Assembly: GCF_949296715.1 (NCBI RefSeq)
Contig: NZ_CASFQD010000056.1
Coordinates: 1-42,992 of the forward strand
From: an uncultured Alistipes sp.
Lineage (GTDB): Bacteria; Bacteroidota; Bacteroidia; Bacteroidales; Rikenellaceae
Direction of reading: 5' to 3'
DNA: 42,992 nt
The notes beneath the pieces were generated by a model. That model saw only the letters and a list, made by a program, of their open reading frames with translations, searched no databases and had not been told where the DNA came from. Positions 17,549-25,459 of this stretch are shown here, in pieces (the stretch's first letter is position 1; every line of letters begins with the position of its first letter). The position numbers and the translations under genes are program-made.

Positions 17549-18973
17549 TCAGATTTGCTTGCGCAGGCGCGCCACGGGGATGCCGAGCATCTCGCGGTAC
17601 TTGGCCACCGTGCGCCGCGCGATGCGGTATCCCTTGGCATTGAGGATGTCCATGAGCGTCTCGTCGGTCAGCGGATGGCGCTTGTCCTCCTCGTCGATGC
17701 ACTCCTGCAGAATGTGCTTGATCTCATAGCTCGACACCTCTTCGCCCGACTCGGTCTGCATGGCCTCCGAGAAGAGCGACTTGAGCAGGATGATGCCGAA
17801 CTGCGTCTGCACGTACTTGCTGTTCACGACGCGCGAGATGGTCGAGACGTCGAGCCCCGTGCGGTCGGCGATGTCCTTGAGGATCATTGGGCGCAGCTTC
17901 GAGCGGTCGCCGTCCTTGAAATACTCCTGCTGGTAGTCGAGAATCGTCTGCATCGTGCGCATGAGCGTGTCGTGGCGCTGCTTGATGGCCGAGATGAACC
18001 ACTTGGCCGAGTCGATCTTGCTCTTGACGAACTGCACGGCGTCGCGGTCCTTCTCGCGCACCTTGCCGTCGGGGCCGACCATGTCGCGGATCATCTCCAC
18101 GTAGCGGCGGTTGATCCGCACCTCGGGGACGTTGTAGGAGTTGAGCGAGAGCTGGAAATGGCCGTCCTGGTAGTCGAGGATGAAGTCCGGGATGATGTAG
18201 GGCGTCGTATCGGTGCCCCCCTCGGCATAGAGGTTCCCGGGCTTGGGCGACAGGTGCCTAATCTCGGCGATCGCCTCGCGGAACTCCTCCTCGGAGACCT
18301 GCAGCCGCGCGATGAGCTTCTCGTAGTGTTTCTTGACGAACTCGTCGAAATAGGAGGTCAGAATCCGGCGGGCCAGGCGCCGTGCCGGCGTGTCGGACGG
18401 CAGCTGATCCATCTGCAGGAGCAGGCACTCCTGCAGGTTGCGCGCCCCGACGCCCGCGGGCTCCAGCTCGTGGATCACGCCCAGCACCCGTTCGAGCTCC
18501 GCGGCCGTGGTTTCGATGCCGACCGTAAAGGCGATGTCGTCGGCCACCGACTCCAGGTCGCGCCGCAGGTAGCCGTCCTCGTCGAGGCTGCCGACCAGGT
18601 AGACGGCCAGCCGCTGCTCGCGCTCGGGAAGGTTGCGGTAGCCCAGCTGCTCGATGAGGTACTCCTGCAGCGAGCGTCCCTCGGTGAGGTAGACCGGGCG
18701 CTGCTTGTCGTCCTTCGAGTAGTTGTTGATCCGGCTCTTGTACGAGGGGGTCTCATCCTCGCGCAGGTACTCGTCGACGGAGATCTCCTGGGGCTGCTGC
18801 TCCTCGTCCTCCGTCCTGCGCTCCTCCTCTTCCAGCACGATGTTGTTCTCGATCTCCTGTTTGATGCGCTGTTCGAGCTGCACGGTGGGCAGCTCGAGCA
18901 GCTTGATCATCTGAATCTGCTGCGGAGAGAGCTTCTGTTGCAGCGAAAGTACCTGTTTCTGATTGATTGCCAT
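17549..18973 (-). CDS. rpoN: RNA polymerase sigma-54 factor
   Basis: A 474-residue sigma-54 that recognises -24/-12 promoters and needs an AAA+ activator to open them. Region I is the Gln/Leu-rich N-terminus (LSLQQKLSPQQIQMIKLLELP). An acidic linker follows at about 47-80. The core-binding domain includes ELEPAGVGARNLQECLLLQ. The C-terminal helix-turn-helix region (MILKDIADRTGLDVSTISRVV) and the RpoN box ARRTVAKYREML (452-463) are intact. Length and order are normal. It lies 78 bases downstream of asnS and two bases before the PAP2-like gene. No activator gene is in the window. Confidence 0.95.
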   Translation of the reverse strand: MAINQKQVLSLQQKLSPQQIQMIKLLELPTVQLEQRIKQEIENNIVLEEEERRTEDEEQQPQEISVDEYLREDETPSYKSRINNYSKDDKQRPVYLTEGRSLQEYLIEQLGYRNLPEREQRLAVYLVGSLDEDGYLRRDLESVADDIAFTVGIETTAAELERVLGVIHELEPAGVGARNLQECLLLQMDQLPSDTPARRLARRILTSYFDEFVKKHYEKLIARLQVSEEEFREAIAEIRHLSPKPGNLYAEGGTDTTPYIIPDFILDYQDGHFQLSLNSYNVPEVRINRRYVEMIRDMVGPDGKVREKDRDAVQFVKSKIDSAKWFISAIKQRHDTLMRTMQTILDYQQEYFKDGDRSKLRPMILKDIADRTGLDVSTISRVVNSKYVQTQFGIILLKSLFSEAMQTESGEEVSSYEIKHILQECIDEEDKRHPLTDETLMDILNAKGYRIARRTVAKYREMLGIPVARLRKQI

Positions 18974-18983
18974 AAAGCGGGGT

Positions 18984-19014
18984 CCAAATTAAGAATTGCA
19001 GCATTCCAATTTGG
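18984..19014. promoter_or_regulatory. Nested inverted repeat just upstream of rpoN
   Basis: Outer arms CCAAATT (18984-18990) and AATTTGG (19008-19014) enclose inner arms GAAT (18993-18996) and ATTC (19003-19006). The site begins 11 bases before the rpoN ATG, in the short asnS-rpoN gap. It could be an operator, a leader hairpin or a weak promoter (the minus strand reads TTAATTTG there, one mismatch from TAnnTTTG). Confidence 0.4.
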
Positions 19015-19051
19015 TCTCTTCATCGATTCGGGTTCGGGGGGGGGTACACGG

Positions 19052-20440
19052 CTAAAAATCGGCGTGCAGGGGCGTGCGCGGGAAGGGCTGCACGTCGCGG
19101 ATGTTCATCAGTCCGGTCACGAACATCAGCAGGCGGTCGAAGCCCAGGCCGAAGCCCGAGTGGGGAGCCGATCCCCAGCGGCGCGTGTCGAGGTACCACC
19201 AGATATCCTTCTCGTTCATGCCCAGCTCCTTGACGCGGGCCGAGAGCTTGCCGTAGTCGGCCTCGCGCTCCGAGCCGCCGATGATCTCGCCGATCTTCGG
19301 GAAGAGGACATCCATCGCGCGCACGGTCTTGCCGTCGTCGTTCTGCTTCATGTAGAAGGCCTTGATCTGCTTGGGGTAGTTGATCAGGATCACCGGACGC
19401 TTGAAGTGCTCCTCGACCAGGTAGCGCTCGTGCTCCGACTGCAGGTCGCAGCCCCAGTCGCACGGGAACTCGAACTTGCGGCCCGAAGCCTTCAGAATCT
19501 CGATGCCCTCGGTGTATTCCAGCCGCTTGAAGTCGTGATCCACGACAAAGCGCAGGCGGTCGAGCAGCTCCTTGTCCCACATCTTGTTCAGGAACTCGAG
19601 GTCCTCCATGCAGTTGTCCAGCGCATACTGGATCAGGTACTTGAGGAACGCCTCGGCCAGCTCCATGTTGTCCTCCAGGTCGTAGAAGGCGGCCTCGGGC
19701 TCGATCATCCAGAACTCCGAGGCGTGGCGCGGCGTATTGGAGTTCTCGGCGCGGAACGTGGGGCCGAACGTGTAGATGCGGCCCAGCGACAGGGCGCCCA
19801 GCTCGCCTTCGAGCTGGCCCGAGACGGTCAGGTTGCACGACTTGCCGAAGAAGTCCTGCGTGTAGTCGACCCGGCCATCCTCCGTGCGGGGCAGGTTGTT
19901 CAGATCGAGCGTCGTCACCTGGAACATGGCGCCGGCACCCTCGCAGTCCGACGCGGTGATGATCGGCGTATGGAAGTAGTAGAAGCCATTCTTGTGGAAG
20001 AACTCGTGGATGGCCCACGCCATGGCGTGGCGGATGCGGTAGACCGCGCCGAACGTATTGGTGCGGGGACGCAGGTAGGCGATCTCACGCAGGAACTCGA
20101 GCGAATGGCCCTTCTTCTGCAGGGGGTAGGTATCGGGATCGGCCGTGCCGTAGATCTCGATGCGCTCGGCCTGCACCTCGACGCCCTGCCCCGCCCCGGG
20201 CGAAGCCACGAGCCGTCCGTCGACACGGATGCAGGCGCCCGTCGTAACGGGCTTGAGCTGCTCCTCGGCGATCTTCGACAGGTCCACGACCACCTGGATG
20301 TTGCCCACGCACGACCCGTCGTTCAGGGCGATGAAGGCCACGTTCTTGTTGCCGCGCTTCGTGCGCACCCAACCTTTGACGACAATGTCGGTGTCGACGG
20401 CACCCGACTTCAGAATCTCAGCAATTCTCGGCGTTTTCAT
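19052..20440 (-). CDS. asnS: Asparaginyl-tRNA synthetase
   Basis: A 462-residue class IIb aminoacyl-tRNA synthetase charging tRNA-Asn. The N-terminal OB-fold anticodon domain (VVKGWVRTKRGNKNVAFIAL, about 21-40) is followed by the catalytic core with motif 2 (GPTFRAENSNTPRHASEFWM) and motif 3 (GFGLGFDRLLMFVTGL), ending HADF. RAENSNTPRHASEFWMIEPE is typical of AsnRS rather than AspRS. The start is the ATG giving MKTPRIAEIL, which agrees with the family and with a promoter 49 bases upstream; the longer frame begins inside the promoter region. rpoN and the PAP2-like gene follow on the same strand. Confidence 0.96.
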   Translation of the reverse strand: MKTPRIAEILKSGAVDTDIVVKGWVRTKRGNKNVAFIALNDGSCVGNIQVVVDLSKIAEEQLKPVTTGACIRVDGRLVASPGAGQGVEVQAERIEIYGTADPDTYPLQKKGHSLEFLREIAYLRPRTNTFGAVYRIRHAMAWAIHEFFHKNGFYYFHTPIITASDCEGAGAMFQVTTLDLNNLPRTEDGRVDYTQDFFGKSCNLTVSGQLEGELGALSLGRIYTFGPTFRAENSNTPRHASEFWMIEPEAAFYDLEDNMELAEAFLKYLIQYALDNCMEDLEFLNKMWDKELLDRLRFVVDHDFKRLEYTEGIEILKASGRKFEFPCDWGCDLQSEHERYLVEEHFKRPVILINYPKQIKAFYMKQNDDGKTVRAMDVLFPKIGEIIGGSEREADYGKLSARVKELGMNEKDIWWYLDTRRWGSAPHSGFGLGFDRLLMFVTGLMNIRDVQPFPRTPLHADF

Positions 20441-20488
20441 GTATGATCGATTTTGTATTTGTTGCACATGCAAGGTTTTCCGAATTGA

Positions 20489-20519
20489 CAAAGTTAGCTA
20501 TTATTTGCGATTTGGCAAA
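20489..20519 (-). promoter_or_regulatory. Promoter of asnS
   Basis: On the minus strand TTTG (20519-20516), a 19-base spacer and TAACTTTG (20496-20489) match the Bacteroidetes consensus. It overlaps the oppositely directed promoter of the GH2-like gene. Confidence 0.75.
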
Positions 20520-20534
20520 AAAAAAGTACCTTTG
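20504..20534 (+). promoter_or_regulatory. Promoter of the GH2-like gene
   Basis: TTTG (20504-20507), a 19-base spacer and TACCTTTG (20527-20534) match the Bacteroidetes consensus on the plus strand. Its -33 box lies within the spacer of the asnS promoter, so the two polymerases would compete for the same 46 bases. Confidence 0.7.
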
Positions 20535-20558
20535 TCCGATCCCAAACGAATGCACGCA

Positions 20559-21866
20559 ATGAAACGAACGATATTGCTCCTTGCGGCACTCCTTGCGGCG
20601 GCGGGCGCCGCAGCCCAGGAGGCCGGCCGCATCTTCCGCACCGAGGCCGTACCCTACGACCTGCGCCGGGACGCCGAGCGGGGCGACCGCGCGAAATCGG
20701 GCCACACGATCGACTTCCGCCCCGGGATGGTCTCCGCCTCGGACCGCTCGTTCGTCGTCGGGCAGCGCGTTGACATCCCCTATGTCTGGACCGACGGGGT
20801 CGTCGGCCTGCACCTCGAGAATGTCCGCTCGGCCTACACGCTGCGGGTCAACGACTGCGAGGTGGCGCGCGTCGAGGACCCCTCGACCCCGGCGGAGTTC
20901 GACCTCACGGAGAGCATCCGGCAGGGGACGAACGACATCCGGCTGGAGCTGCGCGACAGCGGCGCCGAACGCATCAACACCGCGCCGACGACGCGCGAGG
21001 CCTTCTCCGGGAGCTACCTCTATTACCAGAACAAACGCTCGATCCGCGACTTCGAGATCGCGCTGGTCGCCGACACGGCCGGGCGCCGCTTCGGCATGCT
21101 CGACCTGAAGATCATCGCCCGAAACGCGTTCAACTACGACGAGAGCGTGACGGTCGGGTTCGACATCTACTCGCCGCAGGGCAAGCTGCTCGAATTCAAC
21201 ATGAAGGAGGTGACGATCCCGGGCCGCTCGACCGACACGGTACGTTTCAGCCCCTACATCTACGGCACCTACGACAACGTCTGGTCGGCCGACCGCCGCA
21301 ACCCGCCCCTCTACCGCGTGATGCTCTTCACGCGGCGTGACGGCGCCTACAAGGAGTACATGCCCCTGCGCATCGGCTTCGGCCGCGCCGAGCTCGTCGA
21401 CGGCCGCCTCATGCGGCTGGGCCGCGAGCTGCAACTCTCAACGGCCCCGTGCAACGCCGCGGCCGATCGCGCGACGACGCGCCGCGAGCTGCTGGCGCTC
21501 AAGGTGGCCGGGAAAAACACCGTCTGCCCCGACTGTCCGCAGCCGGCCTGGTTCTACGAGCTCTGCGACGAGGTGGGGCTCTACGTCATCGACCGGGCCA
21601 ACATCAACGCCCCGGACGGGCGCACGAACCGCGCCGTGGGCGGCACCCCCTCGAACGACCCGGCGCTGGCCGACGAGTACCTCGAGCGCGTCAAGGCGAT
21701 GTACTACCGCTCGCGCAACTTCACCTGCGTCGTTGCCTATGCCCTGGGCGGCCCCTCGGGCAACGGCTACAACATGTACAAGGCCTACGAGTGGCTGAAA
21801 TCCGTCGAACACGACCGGCCGGTGATCTACGAGGATGCCGACGGCGAGTGGAACTCGGACCTTTGA
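20559..21866 (+). CDS. Truncated GH2-family protein, probable pseudoenzyme
   Basis: A 435-residue exported protein related to GH2 beta-galactosidases, with a signal peptide at residues 1-20 (ending AAAQ). The order is jelly-roll sugar-binding domain (about 25-170), immunoglobulin-like domain (about 170-280), then only the first part of the TIM barrel (FYELCDEVGLYVIDRANINA; NGYNMYKAYEWLKS). The acid/base glutamate expected in a LacZ-like LGNESG motif is replaced: the protein reads LGGPSG (396-401), so N-E is G-P, and E of the usual DEAN motif is R. The chain ends at EWNSDL, before the nucleophile glutamate would occur. Hydrolysis is therefore unlikely; carbohydrate binding is possible. Another in-frame ATG lies nine bases upstream. 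The stop codon is directly followed by 7-bp repeats. Confidence 0.8.
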   Translation: MKRTILLLAALLAAAGAAAQEAGRIFRTEAVPYDLRRDAERGDRAKSGHTIDFRPGMVSASDRSFVVGQRVDIPYVWTDGVVGLHLENVRSAYTLRVNDCEVARVEDPSTPAEFDLTESIRQGTNDIRLELRDSGAERINTAPTTREAFSGSYLYYQNKRSIRDFEIALVADTAGRRFGMLDLKIIARNAFNYDESVTVGFDIYSPQGKLLEFNMKEVTIPGRSTDTVRFSPYIYGTYDNVWSADRRNPPLYRVMLFTRRDGAYKEYMPLRIGFGRAELVDGRLMRLGRELQLSTAPCNAAADRATTRRELLALKVAGKNTVCPDCPQPAWFYELCDEVGLYVIDRANINAPDGRTNRAVGGTPSNDPALADEYLERVKAMYYRSRNFTCVVAYALGGPSGNGYNMYKAYEWLKSVEHDRPVIYEDADGEWNSDL

Positions 21867-21870
21867 CGAA

Positions 21871-21898
21871 GGTGAAAGGTGAAAAGTAAAAAGTAAAA
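21871..21898. repeat. 7-bp tandem repeat, four units
   Basis: GGTGAAA, GGTGAAA, AGTAAAA and AGTAAAA follow one another, starting five bases after the GH2-like stop codon and ending 47 bases before rlmH. The same unit types occur in the purD leader at 32788-32843. Confidence 0.85.
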
Positions 21899-21945
21899 GA
21901 AGTAACAAGCGGGAGGCCGCGGGGCGGCAAAAGAGCGCAACCGAC

Positions 21946-22419
21946 ATGACCATCGAACTGATCCTCATCGGCAAGACCGACTCGAAGGAGATCGCGTCGC
22001 TCATGGAGCTCTACGTGCGGCGGGTGAACCACTACTGCCGCTTCGCCGTCACGACGCTGCCCGACGTGCGCAACACGCGCAGTCTGACCGAGCGGCAGCA
22101 GCGCACGGCCGAGGGCGAGGCGATCCTGCGCCAGCTGCGCGACGGCGATTACGTCGTGCTGCTCGACGAGCGGGGCGAGGAGATGCGCTCCGTGGAGTTC
22201 GCGGCATGGCTCCAGAAACGCCTCAACAGCGGGCTCCGGCGCCTCGTGCTCATCATCGGCGGCCCCTACGGCTTCTCGGAGGAGGTCTACGGCAGGGCCG
22301 ACGGCCGGCTGTCGCTCTCGCGCATGACCTTCTCGCACCAGATCATCCGGGCGATCTTCGCCGAGCAGATCTACCGCGCCTTCACCATCCTCCACAACGA
22401 ACCCTACCACCACGAATGA
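21946..22419 (+). CDS. rlmH: 23S rRNA (pseudouridine1915-N3)-methyltransferase
   Basis: A 157-residue SPOUT-class methyltransferase (YbeA family) that methylates pseudouridine 1915 in helix 69 of 23S rRNA on the assembled ribosome, using S-adenosylmethionine. The knot region is visible as VLIIGGPYGFSEEV, followed by LSLSRMTFSHQIIRAIFAEQ and the conserved C-terminal end FTILHNEPYHHE. Length and motifs are standard. Its last codon overlaps the start of the LuxR-type regulator gene (ATGA), so the two are translationally coupled although their functions look unrelated. Confidence 0.96.
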   Translation: MTIELILIGKTDSKEIASLMELYVRRVNHYCRFAVTTLPDVRNTRSLTERQQRTAEGEAILRQLRDGDYVVLLDERGEEMRSVEFAAWLQKRLNSGLRRLVLIIGGPYGFSEEVYGRADGRLSLSRMTFSHQIIRAIFAEQIYRAFTILHNEPYHHE

Positions 22420-23024
22420 CCATGCCGCAGCGTCCCGCCATTGCCGTCCTCACGCCCAACATCCTGACGGGTCTCGGGTTGAAGGCCATTCTGGAGAAGG
22501 TCATCCCGATGGCCGACGTCGAGCTCTACGCCGACTTCGACTCCTTCGCCGAGGCCGGGCCGGAGCGCTTCTACCACTACTTCGTCGCCGCGGAGCTCTG
22601 CCCGGCGCATGCGGCGTTTTTCCGTGCGCAGCGCCACAAGGCCATCCTGCTGACCAACGGCGAACCCGGCCCCGCGCTGGAGGGGATGCACGCTATCGAC
22701 GTCCGCACGAGCGAGGAGCGCCTCGTGCACGACCTGCTGCGCATGCACCACGGCGCCCATCCGCACGACCACGGTCCCCTGCCCGAGGCACCCGCCGCTC
22801 CGGCCCGGACGGCTGCCGCGCCCCTGACCGACCGCGAGACGGAGGTGCTCACGCTGCTGGCCCGCGGTCTGATCAACAAGCAGATCGCCGAGGAGCTCCA
22901 CATCGGCCTCACGACGGTCATCACACACCGCCGCAACATCATGGAGAAACTCCGCGTGCGCTCGCTCGCCGAGCTGATCCTCCGCGCCGTGGCCGCCGGA
23001 TACGTCGACGCCGGACGCCTCTGA
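22416..23024 (+). CDS. LuxR-type regulator with atypical receiver-like domain
   Basis: A 202-residue probable DNA-binding regulator. Residues 136-200 form a LuxR/GerE helix-turn-helix (LTDRETEVLTLLARGLINKQIAEEL, then TTVITHRRNIMEKL). The N-terminal 105 residues have the rough strand/helix rhythm of a response-regulator receiver, but no aspartate occurs where the phosphoacceptor would lie (YHYFVAAELC, 53-62), so phosphorylation control is unlikely. The linker is rich in histidine (H105, H111, H112, H115, H117, H119) and then Ala/Pro. The start is the ATG overlapping the rlmH stop codon; a second ATG lies six bases on. The next genes are a TonB receptor and a lipoprotein, which it may regulate. 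Confidence 0.8.
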   Translation: MTMPQRPAIAVLTPNILTGLGLKAILEKVIPMADVELYADFDSFAEAGPERFYHYFVAAELCPAHAAFFRAQRHKAILLTNGEPGPALEGMHAIDVRTSEERLVHDLLRMHHGAHPHDHGPLPEAPAAPARTAAAPLTDRETEVLTLLARGLINKQIAEELHIGLTTVITHRRNIMEKLRVRSLAELILRAVAAGYVDAGRL

Positions 23025-23063
23025 CCCCGCCGCTCGCCCCGCCGCTCTCCTCATAAATAAGGA

Positions 23064-23094
23064 TTGCACGATCCGAAATAAATCCGTTACTTTG
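23064..23094 (+). promoter_or_regulatory. Probable promoter of the TonB receptor gene
   Basis: TTG (23064-23066), a 20-base spacer and TTACTTTG (23087-23094), one mismatch from TAnnTTTG. A transcript from here would begin near 23100, which rules out the TTG codon at 23092 as translation start. Confidence 0.55.
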
Positions 23095-23118
23095 CACCCG
23101 GAACCAACGTCCCGATCC

Positions 23119-25458
23119 GTGTCGTACAAACTGCTGCTCATACCGCTCCTGCTGCTGCCCCTCACGCTCCCTGCGGCGCCCGGGTCACGCGGTGCGGCAC
23201 ATACGGGCGACGCCGGCCGCACGGAGACGGCAGCCGCCGCCACGACCTCGGGCATCGACGCCGCGGAGGCGGCCGACACGGTGATCGTGGTCGACAACGT
23301 GCAGGTGACGGCCATCAAGCAGGGGCTCGTGCTGCGTTCCGAACCCGTCGCGGCAACCATCGTCGGGAGCCGCGCCATCGAGCGGCAGCACGTCGACGCC
23401 CTGAAGAATCTCTCGCAATACGTCCCGAACTTCCACGCCCCGGACTACGGGTCACGCATGACCTCCTCGATCTACGTGCGCGGACTGGGCGCCCGCATCG
23501 ACCAGCCCGTCGTGGGGCTCAACATCGACAACGTCCCGGTCCTGAACAAAAACAACTTCGACACGGAGATCGCCGACGCCGAGCGCATCGAGGTGCTGCG
23601 GGGCCCGCAGTCGACACTCTACGGCCGCAACACGATGGGCGGCGTGGTGAACATCTACACTCGCTCGCCGCTCACCTACGAGGGGGTGCGGCTGCTGACC
23701 GAATACGGCAGCGGCGGGACGTGGCGCCTGCGCGCCTCCTCCTACTGCCGGCTGACACCCGACCTGGGGATGTCCGTGACGGGCTACTACACCCGCACGG
23801 GCGGCTTCTTCGAGAACCTCGCGACGGGCGAGCCGTGCGACTGGGAGCGCATGGGCGGCGGCCGCTGGAAGGTGCAGTGGCGTAACGGCCGCGGCCTGCG
23901 CATCGACAACACGCTCTCCTTCTCGGTGCTCGAGCAGGGGGGATACCCCTATGCCTATGCGGGTGAGGAGCTTGTCGACGACGCCGGGCAGACGATCATC
24001 CGCCCGGGCGAAATCCGCTACAACGACCCCTCGGCCTACCGCCGCACGAGCCTCAGCAACGGACTCACCGTGCGTTACGACGCCGCACGTTACAGCGTCG
24101 CGTCGATCACCAGCTACCAGTACTCCGACGACTGCATGGACCTCGACCAGGACTTCCTGCCCCTGTCGTACTTCACGCTGCAGCAGGCGCTGCGCGAACA
24201 CAGCGTGACCGAGGACCTGGTCTTCCGCTCGCGCGACGGCGGACGCTACGGCTGGCTCGCCGGGCTCTTCGCCTTCTACCGCCACGGCCACATGGAGGCT
24301 CCGGTGCACTTCAAGCGCACGGGCATCGAGCGGCTCATCCTCGACAACGCCAACGAGCATCTCGGCCCGATCTGGAACGAGCACTACGACAGCGACATGC
24401 AGGAGCTGCCGCTGCTCTCCGACTTCCGCAATCCGGTCGTGGGCGGAGCGCTCTACCACGAATCGACGCTCCGGCTGGGGCGCTGGCGCCTGGCTGCCGG
24501 CGTGCGTGTCGACGTCGAACACACGGCGCTGCGCTACCGCTCGCAGGCCGAGATGGACTACACGATCTACCGCGAGGGGGCCGAGCCGCAGCCGGCCACC
24601 GTCTCGATCGACGAGCGCAACCGCATCGCGCACACCTATTGGGAGGTGCTGCCGAAGCTCTCGGCGACCTACGCCTTCGACGAGGTGCGCAACCTCTACC
24701 TCTCGGTGGCCAAGGGCTACAAGGCCGGCGGCTTCAACACGCAGATCTTCTCCGACATCCTGAGCGAGAAGCTCAAGTGGCAGATGGCCGGCTCGCGCTA
24801 CGACGAGCCCGACCTGATGTCCTACCGCCCCGAGCAGAGCTGGAACCTCGAGCTGGGCGGCCACTTCTCCTGCCTGGAGGGGGTCGTGCGGGGCGACTTC
24901 GCGCTCTTCTGCATCTTCGTGCGCAACCAGCAGCTCACGGTCTTCCCCGAGGGGCAGTCCACGGGGCGCATGATGACCAACGCCGGGCGCACGCGCTCGC
25001 TGGGCGGCGAGCTGTCGTTGCAGCTCTCGCCGTGGCGCACGCTCGATCTCAACCTCGCCTGCGGCTACACCGACGCCAGCTTCGTGCGCTACGACGACGG
25101 ACAGCAGGACTATGCCGGGCGGCGCACCCCCTACGCCCCGCAGCACACCTTCGCGGCGCAGGCCGCCTGGACCATCCCGACGGGCGTGGCGTGGCTGGGC
25201 GACGTGGTCCTGCAGGGCGGCGTCAACGGCACGGGGCGCATCTACTGGAACGAGGAGAACAGCCGCACGGAGGCCCCCTACGCGCTGCTCGAAGCCTCCG
25301 TGCGCCTCGAACACCGCCGCTGGGCGCTCGACCTCTGGGGCCGCAACCTCGCCGACACGCGCTACGACCTCTTCTACTTCAAGTCCATGGGCAACGAGTT
25401 CGTGCAACGGGGACGTCCCCGCACCTTCGGAATAACCTTATCCATTCATATCGACTGA
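23119..25458 (+). CDS. TonB-dependent outer-membrane receptor (not SusC type)
   Basis: A 779-residue outer-membrane active transporter, starting at GTG. The signal peptide (YKLLLIPLLLLPLTLPAA) is followed by a low-complexity stretch, a plug domain at about 58-185 with RIEVLRGPQSTLYGRNTMGGVVNIYTR (157-183), and a 22-strand-type barrel ending RTFGITLSIHID. There is no N-terminal carboxypeptidase-like domain and no adjacent SusD, so it belongs with siderophore, heme or cobalamin-type receptors rather than SusC. GTG is preferred over an upstream in-frame TTG because the latter lies inside the promoter. A lipoprotein gene starts one base after its stop codon. The ligand cannot be told; a regulator gene lies just upstream. 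Confidence 0.88.
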   Translation: MSYKLLLIPLLLLPLTLPAAPGSRGAAHTGDAGRTETAAAATTSGIDAAEAADTVIVVDNVQVTAIKQGLVLRSEPVAATIVGSRAIERQHVDALKNLSQYVPNFHAPDYGSRMTSSIYVRGLGARIDQPVVGLNIDNVPVLNKNNFDTEIADAERIEVLRGPQSTLYGRNTMGGVVNIYTRSPLTYEGVRLLTEYGSGGTWRLRASSYCRLTPDLGMSVTGYYTRTGGFFENLATGEPCDWERMGGGRWKVQWRNGRGLRIDNTLSFSVLEQGGYPYAYAGEELVDDAGQTIIRPGEIRYNDPSAYRRTSLSNGLTVRYDAARYSVASITSYQYSDDCMDLDQDFLPLSYFTLQQALREHSVTEDLVFRSRDGGRYGWLAGLFAFYRHGHMEAPVHFKRTGIERLILDNANEHLGPIWNEHYDSDMQELPLLSDFRNPVVGGALYHESTLRLGRWRLAAGVRVDVEHTALRYRSQAEMDYTIYREGAEPQPATVSIDERNRIAHTYWEVLPKLSATYAFDEVRNLYLSVAKGYKAGGFNTQIFSDILSEKLKWQMAGSRYDEPDLMSYRPEQSWNLELGGHFSCLEGVVRGDFALFCIFVRNQQLTVFPEGQSTGRMMTNAGRTRSLGGELSLQLSPWRTLDLNLACGYTDASFVRYDDGQQDYAGRRTPYAPQHTFAAQAAWTIPTGVAWLGDVVLQGGVNGTGRIYWNEENSRTEAPYALLEASVRLEHRRWALDLWGRNLADTRYDLFYFKSMGNEFVQRGRPRTFGITLSIHID

Positions 25459-25459
25459 C

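Noticed and set aside
17438..20446. Plus-strand frame of 1002 codons opposite rpoN and asnS
   Set aside because: The product is Leu/Val/His/Arg-rich with no domain, the usual mirror frame of GC-rich genes. rpoN and asnS on the other strand are certain.
21864..21905. Frameshift or disrupted full-length GH2 gene continuing after the stop codon
   Set aside because: No remnant of the rest of a GH2 barrel is readable between the stop codon and rlmH, so there is no evidence of a recent break inside the window.
23092..23118. TTG start for the TonB receptor
   Set aside because: It lies inside the probable -7 promoter element. The GTG at 23119 starts directly before the signal peptide.
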